From assembly GCA_022559845.1 (NCBI GenBank), contig CM040129.1, positions 1,116,001 through 1,180,000 of the forward strand: 64,000 nucleotides of DNA. The letters run 5' to 3'. Under the pieces are notes generated by a model. That model searched no databases. It was not told the origin of the DNA and worked only from the letters and a program-made list of their open reading frames with translations. Below, in pieces: positions 1 through 11,479 of the stretch. The DNA comes from Amorphophallus konjac (lineage: Eukaryota > Streptophyta > Magnoliopsida > Alismatales > Araceae). Within the stretch, counting starts at the first letter, position 1. Each line of letters begins with the position of its first letter. Position numbers and translations under genes: made by a program.

Positions 1-176
1 AGTGTTTGTACTTGCTTTGACTCCCCTTGTTTTACTGAAATTTGTTGAAAACTTTGTTTTGAAAATTTTCTTTGTTGTCTGCAGTGATTTCCTGACATGA
101 CTCGTTATGGCGGTGATGATCTGAAACGGAGGTCAACCCGAGACGGGGAAGACCCTTATGTTATCCTCACTGAAGT

Positions 177-968
177 CATTATTTTCAAGGCATCACCTAG
201 GCGGCGTCTAGGCGACAAGGCGCTCCAAGGTGTCCAAGGCGACCAGGCGCTTAGGCGAGCAGTCCATTAAGGCACTCATTTGGTTGTCCTGGTGCACATA
301 GACCACCTTGGGCTTGCTTAGTCTGCCTTGACAGGACATCCACTCCTTATTTTGAGGTCTACTTTAGTATTTGGGCAAAATTTCAGGGATAATTTTAAAA
401 AATTGACAAATGATATGTCAAGATTGGAAAGAGAAGATAAGACTTCCATTTCTTTTTCCCCTTTCTCTCATATTCTTCTTCCTATCGGTTCCTCTTCCCT
501 CCTCTTAAGGACATTGATTCATATTTGATTGGTGCACTTTTTGAAGTTAGTATCATTTTTGTGTCTCTTTTGATAATTCACAAGTATAATTTATCCAAAA
601 ATATATTACATTTATGCTTCCTTATAATGTAGAGAATAACTATTTGAGTACTAAATTTTAGATTAAAATTTGTGTATTGATTGGCAGGTATTCACAAATT
701 CTTATTAGTTTTCTGCTAATTAATTTGTTTTTGTTTGCCATTTATTCTATTTTTCCCTTTTAAAGTATAGATACATGTTGAAGATTTGTGAATATCAAAT
801 TTTCTATTAACTAAGATAGAACTTATATGTAGAAAATGTATAGTAGTAGTTCTCTTGCATTGTACTTAGTTATATAAACTAGGCTTCGCCTAGGCGCCTA
901 GCCTTGTCGCCTAAGCAGTAAGGCGGTGGGCTATCGCCTTGGTCGCCTTGGACGCCTTGACAACCATG
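177..968. mobile_element. hAT-like non-autonomous element in the accessory gene
   Basis: 792 bp element flanked by the 8-bp duplication ACTGAAGT (169-176 and 969-976). The ends form an imperfect inverted repeat: CATTATTTTCAAGGC on the left, and CATGGTTGTCAAGGC read from the right end. Subterminal DNA is rich in GGCG/CCTAGGCG motifs, and the centre is AT-rich. The 8-bp duplication and CA start fit the hAT superfamily. No transposase is seen. Removing it rejoins two parts of the accessory-gene reading frame. Confidence 0.75.
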
Positions 969-1065
969 ACTGAAGTCCTAATGCCGACTTTGGCTCTGTC
1001 TACAATTACTATAGAGACCGTCGATTCTCTGGATTGCGGTCTGACTTGGGATGTAGAAGGGCCGA

Positions 1066-3061
1066 TGTTGCACCCGAAATTATATCAAATTAATTGTTGC
1101 TATGCAACGTTCGACGAGAAGCACGACATAGCGTCGACACCGTCGGACTACGGAGTATCTCCGTAATTCAGGGTCTATCGACTTGACAATGTTATGGTCG
1201 ACGTCGCGGCAAGAAGATTAGCGATGAAGATCCAGGCGTATACCGGTCAGAGTAGCCGAGCAAGTGTATCACACGGCACGGACGGGTGCAAAAGTTCCTC
1301 CCTACGCGGCGACGCACGACCAAACAAACAAACAATGCTCCTTCCACGGACGCGACGCTGTCACGCGGCGAGGGAGCGATTTCCACGAGATATATAGCTC
1401 CACCACGGCTCCTCTCCAACCCAGGACGACAAAAAGAGGGTGAAACGGCCTCCAAAGGGGTCAAACGGCGTCCGGGAAGGTCAAATGACCCCTCGAGGTC
1501 CGAAGCATGGAGGAGAGGGGACGCGCGGCTGCCCCGGGGACCCAGCCCCCCCCCCCCCCCCCCGAGGGGCACGTGACCCCGCTGGACTTCCGGCGGGGTC
1601 ACGCGACCTCCCGGGGGCACGCGCGACCCCTTCCGGGTCCGCCCCACTCTCCGGTCTCGGTGTTCAAAAAAAAGGAGGGATTTTGGGCACCCCAGTGGGG
1701 TCATTTAGCCCCTTTTGGCATTCAGAGGGGTCAAAATGATTTTTTGCCACCCCACCTTGACAAAATTGGGGCAAATTTGTTCATTTGACCCCTCTGGGCC
1801 CTCCCGCCTTCTATAAATAGACCCCCATGGGTCCAAGCAAAAAAAAAAAAAGATTACGTACGAAGAGCACTTGCGCAAGGATTTGTTCTGTTTGTTTGGC
1901 CTGTGAGGGGTAAGTCCCCGGGCCTTATGGTTATGCCCCTACGGGAGATGTTTGCAATTACGCCCCTCAGTGGGCCATGTTTGTAATTATGCCCCTCAGC
2001 GGGCCATGTTTTGTAAGTGTCTACGTTCCGAGACGACTAAGTTACGTAGTTATGTCCCTATAATGACGGAATTACAAAAATGTCCTCCCTGGGACCGTAA
2101 GAGACGAAGTCTTGTAATTTGCAGTTTTACCCTACGATCTTTTATAATTGGGACTACGTCCCTACCTCCCGCATTAATGTGGATCCTTGTATAGTCGACA
2201 ATTTGCCGACAATCCTTGTACCCAGTTGGGGCTACAAATGTACTCAGTGCACTCTGCAACTTTCTTCGGGAAAATGATAAGAAAACCCCCGACTTCTGAA
2301 AATTGCATATATATCCCTCCTTCGGCCAAATTGACAGATGTGTGCTTTCTATGAAACCCCTTGTCATCCTTTCGGTCTGGGAGTGTTGTTAGCTCAATCC
2401 AGCACTCGGGTATCACCTCAAACCTAGGTCTAGGGTCTGGTAAAATTATCAAAATACCCCTGTAACCTAGAAATGACCTCAGAGCCCTTAAAACCCTCCA
2501 GAAATGGCCTCAGCGTCTTAGGAAGTCTGGAAACCGATCCCACTTCCACTTCAGCCCAGAAATCTCGGAAATACCTCTGGCCTAGAAAATTACCAAAATA
2601 TCCCTGGGTTGGTAAAATTACCAAAACGCCCTCGGGGTCCAGAAAATCTTCTTCTACTTCAAAAATACATATGGCTTCCCCCAAACCATTTTCATGTTCC
2701 CAAACCCTAAGGTTTTGCCCAAACATGGCCTCAGTTAAAACTCTAGCCTAATCTTTGTTGTTGGTTGGTGATGAGTGAGTGGGCGCTTTGAGCCTCTTTC
2801 AGAGAGTTTGCACTCTACATCAGAACCTCTATAGAAGGCCTTTGGGATTTCTTTGACAGTTAAATAAAGGTGTTCGGACGTTAGAACGATATAAATCAAC
2901 ACTGACTCCGGTCAGTGGGGAGAGGTCCAACACCCGAACCCGAATCGTCTGATACGATGTGCACAAACGGAATAACCCTCTCTATGCAGAGGAATGTCTC
3001 TTTTCAAAAAGAATATTTTATTGTTTATTTTTTCTACGTGAAAATATTCCGTATGCTCACA
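1066..3061 (+). mobile_element. Solo LTR of the E1/E2/E3 family
   Basis: 1996 bp, begins TGTTGCACCC and ends GCTCACA, flanked by the perfect 5-bp duplication GCCGA (1061-1065 and 3062-3066). The start resembles the LTR starts of E2 and E3, including the CAAATTAATTG stretch. The 2860-2960 part matches 20340-20480 of E3. A GC-rich repetitive block (about 1430-1800) precedes a TATA box (tataaata, about 1813). Long reading frames here are low-complexity artefacts. It splits the accessory gene between 1065 and 3062, so it arose by recombination between the LTRs of a full insertion. Confidence 0.85.
1430..1800 (+). repeat. GC-rich repeat block upstream of LTR TATA box
   Basis: Imperfect repeats around ggggtcaaa and tcaaatgacccct, plus an uninterrupted run of C at about 1547-1562. 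It sits just upstream of the TATA box, like blocks in the other LTRs of the window, but with its own unit sequence. Confidence 0.6.
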
Positions 3062-5140
3062 GCCGACTAATGAGGTGGGCTCTGGAGAGGGTGCCGTCAA
3101 CTTGTCAACAATTTCCAAGGAGAACGGTATCTGCAAATATGATCGATCAAGAGGATATTCGTATTATTTCTCACTTGATTATTATGTTTTTCCGTTCATC
3201 CAGAGTTATATTCCCTCGGGCATGGAGGCTGATGATCCGTTCCTTCTAACTGAATGGTGCAATCTTACGGGACACCATGCAGGGCACATGTACTTTGTCC
3301 TGCCCGAGCTAATTTGAAGACTTTCTATGGTAGCCACAATTCCTAGATCAGAAGACCCTGAGCTTTTTTAGTGACTTTGAAAATTTCAAGACCCATAATG
3401 TGTCTTTGTCACCAATCATTTGGGATCTGTATGGCCAGCATAGAGACACCAAGCTTGAAATCGAGGGGATGGTTTTGATACCTTTAGGAACACAGTATGC
3501 CAGTGACGGCTATGACCATGAATGCTTAATTGAGTGGATCATGGGATTTAAAGCCTCTAGCTGGTATGGGAAATACTCGGTTATTCCTTCACATAGTTAT
3601 CAAGGGCCTACCGAAAGGTTGATGGGCATCCTTCACTTCTTCAGCGGAATTCTCGATAAAGCGGGGATCCGCCATGTCGTGACAACAGTCTTGTGTCAGT
3701 ATCCCTGCCACATTGGTCTTCTACAAAATCTAATAGAGAGATTCAACCGCCACTGGAACACTTTGTCATTGTGGAAGGTGAAATGGCCTTGGATTTGTGG
3801 GTTTCCATAGGGTTTTTGGTTTGCTTGTCTGTGGCCGAGGTTATGATGAAGTGTTTTTCGATGGCTTGCATCGCAGGCATTCTTTTAGTGATGGAAAATA
3901 TCACATTCCATATTGCCATAGGTTTTTTCTGATGAAGACTTAGAGAGATCTAGCCCAAGTGGGCAAGAAAGGACCTTCTCACACAGTCTGGGTGACCTTA
4001 AATGCTTGGGTTCAACATTTTTATAACATGCCCTTTTGTTGCTACAAGGAATTTGCAGAGCCATTGAAGCCTCTAGACCAGTACTAGGAGATAGAGATAA
4101 AGTTCCGGCAGCACCCTCGCCATGCTTATGTGGCCGAGAGGGGGTGGAATTCGCGTGAACTTCCACCCATCACATATTTGGCAGTCTACCTTGCTTATTG
4201 GCTAGTCACCTTTGTTATTCTTAATGGTGAGGAGGGTTTTCTTCGGGCGGAGGTCATTTATCCAGCATGCTTGATGGCCTATGGATAGAGAGTTGCAGTT
4301 GCTCTAGTAGCATTGGCTAATATATATCATTTGCTTGGGGCCTTGACTACTCACTCGCCACTCTGGGACAACAACATTTTGCTGCCTACCCATTATTTGA
4401 GTGTCTGGGTTGGACTACTCTTTCCAGAATTTTCACAGAGGTCAATGTCGCCTAACCCCATTGCTCCCTTGATATTTGCATTTTGTGGCAAGCCTAATCA
4501 AAATATGTTCACCCAACTTGTTGGCGCACACATGGCTTTATCTTTTGTTTTCATCAGAGGCAGAGTTGGGTTGGACTTTGATCATTGCTCTCATTTTTTC
4601 TGGCCTTTCCTTGTAGTAGCGGAAGATTATTTTATTAGCAAATTGTCGACTCACGAAGATATTTCTCCCTTTGCCTACGTTGAGTGGGTGTATTTTACTT
4701 GCCCCAGCATTTTGATGTTTCATCGAGCTAGTACAACCTTCTTTGAGCCCTATTACCCGCACCGATTTGCTCGGAACTTCGGGTATGATCTCTGAATTTC
4801 CCATGACTTCTATGTAGTATATGTGTAAAGATGTACACTTGGTTTCAACTGCATGGTGGAACTTCTTTTGTGGAAAGAAAAATGACTTATGTTCCATTCT
4901 TGCACATACCCGCCATAGCCATTTTGATGTCTTTTATTCTCGGTGGTGATTCAAAAGAAACATCATTTTCAAGCAGCTTGCATATGTTTTGAGAGAGGCG
5001 GAAGAGCAGCGCTTGTGGAAGGAGGAGCTACCTCCTTTGTTTCTCAGTTCACATTTCATCCGTGCTCACTTTTCTAGGGCTGTGGATAGCATTAAAAGGA
5101 TTTCACTCAGATGGAAGCGGGAGAAACAGTCTATCCCAGT

Positions 5141-5521
5141 CAAGGATGGCAGTATCGGTTTCGGCCGAAACCAGTTGAAACCATTAAAAAAACTCAAAAA
5201 AATAGTGAACATGTCCGGTTTTGGTCGAAACCGTCCGGTTTCGGACCGAAACAAGTAAGTTTCGGCCGAAATCGATACGGTTTCGTCCGAAACCATAAAA
5301 AAGTATTTTTTTAGGTTTCGGACCTGCTACAGTGAGCAGGTCCGAAGGGATTGTCGAAGTCTTCATGATAGTTCCTTTCAAAGGCTTCATATTCCCGCTA
5401 TACGGAGTCCGATCAACTGGGATCATGGTTGGCAGTATCAGCCGAAACCGAAACGAGTATCAACCGAAACCGATACGTTTCGGCCAAAACGTATCGGTTT
5501 CGGCTGATACTGCCAACCATG
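5141..5521. mobile_element. hAT-like MITE with internal fold-back copy of its flanking DNA
   Basis: Flanked by the 8-bp duplication ATCCCAGT (5133-5140 and 5522-5529). Ends are CAAGGATGGCAGTATCGG on the left and CATGGTTGGCAGTATC read from the right. The interior is made of repeated TTTCGGCCGAAAC-type palindromes, shared with the MITE at 58220-58557. Bases 5344-5423 are an inverted copy of the host sequence at 5522-5601 (3 mismatches in 80), and the duplication itself reappears inverted at 5416-5423. The right part is therefore a hairpin-type inverted duplication centred near 5472. Confidence 0.75.
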
Positions 5522-5968
5522 ATCCCAGTTGACCGGACTCCATATAGCGGGAATATGAAGCCTTTGAAAGGAACTATCATGAAGACTTCGATAATCCCTT
5601 CTTCTTGGCGAGGCTCCGCCCCTAGCTCTTCGAGAGTCTATTCATGGTGGGAGCATTTTCGTGTAGATTATGACTTGAAAAAGAAAGGTTATTTGACGAG
5701 CCAGTTGCCCTAAGAAATCTTTGTCAATTTTGCCATTAAAGGATGGAGAGCTCACATCATAAATGTTATTGACTCTGCTGGTCCAGTGGAGTACATTTCC
5801 TATGTAGAGGAGGCTCGTACACCAGAAAACATCCAAGAAGCCGTAAGAAAGGTTGCTCGTGTGCTTGGAGTAAAGCCAGAGGCCATAGTGTTGAAGTTGC
5901 CCAAGCCTTTAGGCTCTTCTAGTAAAGGACCTCATTCGCTACCTCTTTTTCTTGGCCCATATATATAT

Positions 5969-6315
5969 GGGAGATGATCCGATAAGGATGTCCTTACTGA
6001 ATCATTCCGTACGAACGTTTATGTTAACTTTTGTGCGCCTATGTGAACATAGTCTTGTTCTCTTGTGTCTATATTACACTTAACATAGGCATATAAAAGT
6101 TCACATAGGCACATAAAAAGTTCATATTGGCGCATAAAAGTTCACATAGGCAAATAAAAGTTCACATAGGTGCATAAAGGTTCACATAGGCGTAAGAGAC
6201 TAAAAAGCTAAGTTTAACATAGTCGCAATTGAAAAGTGAATATAGGCGCATAAAAGTTAACATAGGCATTCACACGGAATGATTCAGTAAGGACGTCCTT
6301 ACTGGATCATCTCCC
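5969..6315. mobile_element. Mutator-type MITE with tandem repeats
   Basis: 347 bp with terminal inverted repeats of about 40 bp (GGGAGATGATCC... at 5969, its complement ending at 6315; both continue through GTCCTTACTGAATCATTCCGT-like sequence). It is flanked by TATATATAT on both sides (5960-5968, 6316-6324), a 9-bp duplication as expected for Mutator-like elements, though low complexity makes the length uncertain. The interior holds about eight imperfect copies of a roughly 20-bp unit, acataggcgcataaaagtt. It has no coding capacity. Confidence 0.75.
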
Positions 6316-7393
6316 TATATATATATTTGTTTTAAAAGTCGCCCTGCCCCGCTTTTCTATGTTTTGCTGTGGACTTCTTCGAGAATCCGGATGACACCAC
6401 TTCTCTTCTGGAAAGCTCTCCAGATGGGGGATCCAATGAACCTTCGGCTTCTTCAAAAAGGTAAAGGGATGAAGATTGTGAGGGAGATGGCTGACCCACT
6501 TCTTGCCCACAAACTGGGGAAGTGACGTCTACTTATGGCGAAGCATCGAGTGAGTGATCAACTTGCCCTTGGTTTGGAGTTTGTCTTCAATCCCTTGTTG
6601 GTGTTTTAACTTCCTTTGTTTCATTCCAGGTCCTCCAGATGACGGGGCGACAATGACTTTTTCTCCATCCCTAGCAGGTGTACCTTTACAGCCCGAGGTG
6701 GTTGAGGGGGAGCTGGATCTTGAAGAGTTGGCTTGTCTCATTGATGATTATATGCTGGTGACTGACACATGTCCTTTATTGGAGACGGATGGAGATTTCA
6801 TGAACCAACTATTGTGTATGTTCATGCCATTCCTTCCTCCTGAAATCTGGAAAGAATTTTCTTTTAACATCAATTACCTTTATGCTACAGGCGAACAAAT
6901 GGAAAATGCTTCAGATCCGTGTGCTAACAAGGGGGGCTCCAGGTCTCGGTCCAATGAAGGGACTTCTACTTCTTTTGATAGTGAGAGCTCTATCTCTTCC
7001 TCTGAAGAGGAGAGTTCTGACTTCCTCTGATAGCCAGAACGCATCTACTTTTGAGAGCTCACCTAAAAGCGGAGAAATGAGAGCTGTTTTAGGTGAATAC
7101 ACAGCTGGTTTGTCATCTTTGCCTGCCTATTTTCTTTTTCCATTGCTTATTTCTTCATGTTATGAATTGTGCAGCTGAGGACTTGTCCGCCTCTATGAAC
7201 ATTTTCTCTAAACTCATCAAATCTGGCCAAGTAGGGATCTTCCCGATTATCATGATGATCCAGGAGTTGGGATTGACGGTATACATAGTAATAGTGCTAT
7301 AGCTGAGAATAGCCATGTGGATCGAGAAACACCAAATGTTGACATCCCGCCTTTTGCATTGGGGTTTCTAGTTTGCATTGTCAGCCTGATAGA

Positions 7394-8598
7394 TCTACTA
7401 TGAAACTAGTTTGAATCAGTTTGGTTTTATGCCGAATAGATCTACTACAGAAGCTATTTTCTTACTACGGCAGCTAATAGAGAAGTACAGAGAGATGAGA
7501 AAAGATTTGTATATGATTTTTTTGATTTAGAGAAGACGTATGATCGAGTACCGAGAGAATTGATTTAGTGGACATTAAGAAAGAAAGGAATCTCTCAATG
7601 ATATGTTGATTTGATTAAGGATATGTATGACGGTGCTATTACTAGTGTTCGAACTATTGCTGGAGAGACTGGTGAATTTTCAGTTTCTATAGGTTTGCAT
7701 CAAGGTTCTGCACTAAGTCCGTATCTCTTTGCCTTAGTTATGGATGAAGTAACAAAATAATTGCATGAGGATATCCCTTGGTATATGTTATTTGCAGATG
7801 ATATTGTCTTAATTGATGAGAGTATTGATGCTTTAAATGCTAAGTTAGAGTGTTGGAGACTTGCCTTGGAGTCTAAAGATTTTAAAATTAGTAGGAGTAA
7901 GTCAGAGTTTATACATTGTAATTTTAGTAATGGGAGAGTGGTATAGGAAGACATGGTTCTAATTGATGGATATAACATTCTGAAGAGTTGTAGTTTTCGA
8001 TACTTAGGGTCTATCATACAAGAGAATGGGGAGATTTATGACGACGTTACACATAGGATTAAGGCAGGTTGGTTAAGATGGAGAAGCGCATCAGGAGTTC
8101 TCTGTGATCGTCGTATGCCTGTGAAACTCAAAGGGAGGTTTTATAGAACGGCTGTGAGTCCTACGTTGTTATATGGTACCGAGTGTTAGACAGTACGAAA
8201 GGAACATATTCACAAAATGTGTGTAGTAGAGATGAGGATGTTGAGATAGATGTGTGATAAGACTAAGAAAGACAAAATTGGGAATGAGCGCATTCGTAAG
8301 GACTTAGGGATAGTCCTAATTGATAGTAAAGTTAGAGAAAGTAGACTCAGGTGGTTTGGTCATGTGCTTCGTCGCCCTAACTCAACGCCGGTTAGAAGAT
8401 GTGATCGAATCTTAATGGATGCTAGTAAAAGAGCTCGAGAAAGGCCTAAAATGAGATGGTGCGATGTTATTAGGAAGGACATTAGTTTCTTGGGTTTAAA
8501 TATGAATATGGCACTTGATAGAAATCTTTGGCGGAACAAGATTCATATAGCCGACCCCAAATAATTGGGATGAGGCTCTGATGATGATGATGATGACG
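7394..8598 (+). mobile_element. RTE-type LINE, 5'-truncated, with 17-bp target-site duplication
   Basis: A truncated non-LTR retrotransposon. The translated reverse transcriptase shows NQFGFMP, FFDLEKTYDRVPRE, GLHQGSALSPYLF and the catalytic FADD of LFADDIVLID (about 7790), then the C-terminal DRILMDASKRARERPKMRW region. It ends with IADPK, a short spacer and a (gat/atg)n microsatellite tail (about 8578-8598), typical of plant RTE elements. It is flanked by ATTGTCAGCCTGATAGA at 7377-7393 and 8599-8615. In-frame stops at several points make it inactive. It lies in the accessory gene of E1. Confidence 0.88.
7419..8564 (+). pseudogene. RTE LINE reverse transcriptase (fragment, with stops)
   Basis: Carries RT palm motifs and the C-terminal region of an RTE-clade protein. 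N-terminal endonuclease is absent because of 5' truncation. Stops interrupt the frame near 7566, 7758, 7944, 8187 and 8248. The stretch 7761-8564 is otherwise well preserved in one long path, so the insertion is moderately young relative to E1. Confidence 0.8.
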
Positions 8599-10362
8599 AT
8601 TGTCAGCCTGATAGACCCTGGGATCGATATGCCTCCTTGTGAGCATCTTGGTCTAGGCTTATCTGCCTATTTCTTTTCTTTTGTTTTTGAACTGTTTGTC
8701 TTTATCACATTTGCTTGAACACAGATGGCAAGCAGGCCGCAATGCAATAAGCTCTTTTTATTCCCGTGGCCTCTGATTAGGGCATGCCTACACAGATTCC
8801 TTTGGGGGGTCAAGGGGGAACTGCTGAAGTTGACGTCTTTATCTCCAGTAGCACTTCTGTCTGTGACTTTCCTTGCCGAAGGTAACCTCCTGGGTGGATG
8901 CACATTATCATGCTCAGTGCATGAGATCTTTGGTTGAGTATAACCCCAATTGTTATATGTATATTTCTTTTAGCTCCTCTGCCTGTGAGGTTACCAGAGT
9001 TGATGGTGGAGGTTCCTAGGGCCACACAGTCCCAGGGTGCCGCCAGGATATCTTGCGAAGAAGGAGCCGCCCTTCTTGGGGCATCTACTTCCGTAGAGTC
9101 GACTCTCCCTGTTGCTTCTGTAGAGAGGAGTATCGTGGGGTCAGGTATCTTCTACCTCAGTATTCACCGTCATCATTGTTTTAGTGAATATACTCCATCG
9201 AGTTGTATGTGTCCTTCATTTGCAGAGGGTGTCGCCACAGGGGCTTAGCCGGTGGAAGACCTTCCATTATTATCTTCAAAACCTCCGGCTGCTACTGACA
9301 ATACCTTTGAACTACATGAAAAAGGCTTCCCTAAGGACTGAATTTGGACTCAGCTTCGCTTTTGGTACAAACTCATGGAGGCTGAATTAGAATTCTGCAC
9401 TTTTCCTCCTTTTTTAAAAAAAGGTATAGCTATCCTCACTTCTTTTGCTTCCATTTTTTTTTTGTATTTTCAGCCCTAGCTAGCGAGGCCCTGAAGGAGA
9501 CTCCAGCTTTTCTTGCCCTAGATGTTGAATGGCCCGACATTCCGCAGTCGGCAAGGCTACTAGTAGGTGCTGACGTGGTTGCCATGATAACTCAAAATCT
9601 CCCACCATTGCTTCAGCAGGATCCCCTCCCTTCGGTTGAGGATTTGAGTAGCAGTCTTGAGAGCTATACTCGGGGGTACCACGGGTTAGGACTCCCCAAA
9701 GACAGTTGGATGCCCGCCTTAATAGCTTTGTGGAAGGTATTTGCTCACCCCCATGCTGTCTAGGAATGGAAGGCGAAGAATTTGGTGGTAATTCAATAGG
9801 AAAAGGAGAAGCTTTTGGAGTTAGGCATAGTCTTGACTGAGAAGGGCGTACAAGTTGAGACAGCCCGCACCTGCGGTCAAGAAGAATTGACCAAAGCAAA
9901 GACGTTGAAGCCTGAAGCGTAGGCTCTGATGGACAAGGCCCAAAACTTGCTGACGGCCTCCAGGGAATGCGAGGAAGAGGGGCGTTGGGCACAGGCCGAG
10001 ATGGAGACTCTTTCCCGAGATTTCGCTGTGATCTAGGAGGACGTTCTCTTGAGGCAGGCTCATATTATAGAATTGGAGAAGGCGAAGCCTCGACTGTCTT
10101 GAGTTATTCTCTTTGCATGTAGTAATTAGGATTTTTTGAGGGACCCCTTTATATATAGTTGACCGCATCCCTTGCACCTAGTTGTTAGCTTCCTTTGATT
10201 TTGTTTAGTATTCATCAATATGACAGTTATCTCGGGGGCTTGTTTCGGGCTCTATTTGTATTGATGAATGAAATAAAGAATTTACAGTCTTGGCGAGTTT
10301 GTTGCCTCCATAAATGTTAGTTTCTTGTTCCTTCCTTTTTCTTTCTTTTTTTTCATATTACC

Positions 10363-10590
10363 AGCTCCACTGCCCTTGTGGGTTTTCGTCGATGCTGGCC
10401 CTCTCTAGTTTTTTCGGGTGCACCCTTGTGAGTTTTCACACCGAGTGGTTACCCATTTTTGTCTGAGATGCCCTTCCAGGTCTTCACCTCAATCAGGTTT
10501 TCTAACATTTTTACCCTCAGGCATTCCTTTAATGAAGATGATTGAGTCCGCCGGGACACCTCTATTTTAAGCCCCTCTTTTTTTTTTTGA
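10363..10590. repeat. Spacer with repeated ccttgtgggttttc motifs (E1)
   Basis: Between the accessory gene and pol. It holds three spaced copies of a ccctt(g/c)(t/c)(g/a)ggttttc(g/a)c-like motif. The homologous block occurs twice in E2 (53815-54040 and 54985-55200). No gene is seen. Confidence 0.6.
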
Positions 10591-10689
10591 AATACCTATA
10601 ATGTCATTGGGACGAAAAGGGATTTGTGGATCGGGATTTAGGGTTGGCTTAGCTTTGACAGCTTGGGAAGCAAAGACTTTGGAGTTGGG

Positions 10690-11375
10690 GTTTGAGGAAC
10701 TGGCTGACCTTGATGGCTTGATAAATAGGTCTTTAACGAAAGGATTTTTTTGGTTGGTCTTAATGGTTTGTTAGCCAAGGATTTGGGATTAAGTTGACCG
10801 ACTTTTATGGTTTGTGGCCAAGAATTTGAACTTGGGTTGACCGATCTTTCTAGTTTGTGGTCAAGGAATTTGAACTCGAAGTTGATCGACCTTTGTGGTT
10901 TGTAGTCAAGAGTTTGAATTTGGAGTTGATCGATCTTTGTGGTTTGTGGTCAAGAATTTGAATTTGGGTTGACTGTCCTTTGTGGTTTGTGGTCAAGGAA
11001 CTTAAATTCATAGTTGCTAAACATTTGTGGTTTGTGGTCAAAGATTTGGATTTGGGTTGATCGACCTTTGTGATTTGTGGTCAAGGAATTTAAATTCAGA
11101 GTTGATTGACCTTGGTGATTTATGGTCAAAGATTTTGGATTTGGGTTGACCGACCTTTGTGGTTTGTGGTCAAGAATGTGAATTTGGGTTGACCGACTTT
11201 TGTGGTTTGTGGTCAAGGAATTTGGATTTGGGTTGACCGACCTTTGTGGTTCGTGGTTTGTGGTCAAGAATGTGAATTCGGGTTGATCGACTTTTGTGGT
11301 TTGTAGTCAAGAATTTGAGTTTGAGTTGACAGATTTTTGTGATTTGTGGTCAAGAATTTGAACATGGGTATAATA
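10690..11375. repeat. Minisatellite between accessory gene and pol (E1)
   Basis: Roughly a dozen imperfect copies of a unit near 43-63 bp with core gacctttgtggtttgtggtcaagaatttgaatttgggttg. A related array stands at the same place in E2 (54080-54810). Apparent minus-strand reading frames across it (repeats of TTNHKGRST) are translations of the repeat and not genes. Confidence 0.8.
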
Positions 11376-11479
11376 CTTGCTGCGACGGGACAAAGGTGAC
11401 GAGGAATAACAATACCTCTCTTTTACCCCCTTTTTTTTAATGACCAATCCTTCCTAGGCGGGGACATGTCTCAGGAGGA

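Larger units (their letters stand above)
99..10102 (+). pseudogene. Antisense accessory gene of E1: plant-mobile-domain-like protein (decayed, multi-exon)
   Basis: This gene runs opposite to E1 pol. A probable 3' splice site (ctgcag, about 81-86) lies just before the ATG at 99, as in the E2 copy. Coding pieces homologous to E2 lie at 99-176, 977-1060, 3067-3330, 3400-3810, 4000-4795, 4990-5140, 5522-5960, 6650-7290 and 8630-10102. The gaps are later insertions. The 4180-4795 part matches the E2 region that resembles the aminotransferase-like plant mobile domain (LAYWLVTFV, then an EVIYP...ALANIYH stretch). The C-terminus after 9480 is charged and probably coiled-coil. Exon-like joins (cag before gtcctcc at about 6640, gcag at 7173, ttgcag at 9224, ttttcag at 9472) recur at matching places in E2. 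Several in-frame stops show it is not functional. The family call rests on my recollection of the domain, not on a search. Confidence 0.6.

Noticed and set aside
1192..1788. Overlapping Pro/Gly/Arg-rich frames on both strands
   Set aside because: Low-complexity translation of the LTR repeat block with a long C run.
10850..11267. Minus-strand frames with TTNHKGRST repeats, like a repeat protein
   Set aside because: The minisatellite has changing unit lengths, so the frames are by-products; no start context or counterpart in E2.
10690..11375. Possible CRISPR-like array
   Set aside because: Units are contiguous and imperfect with no unique spacers, in a plant genome.
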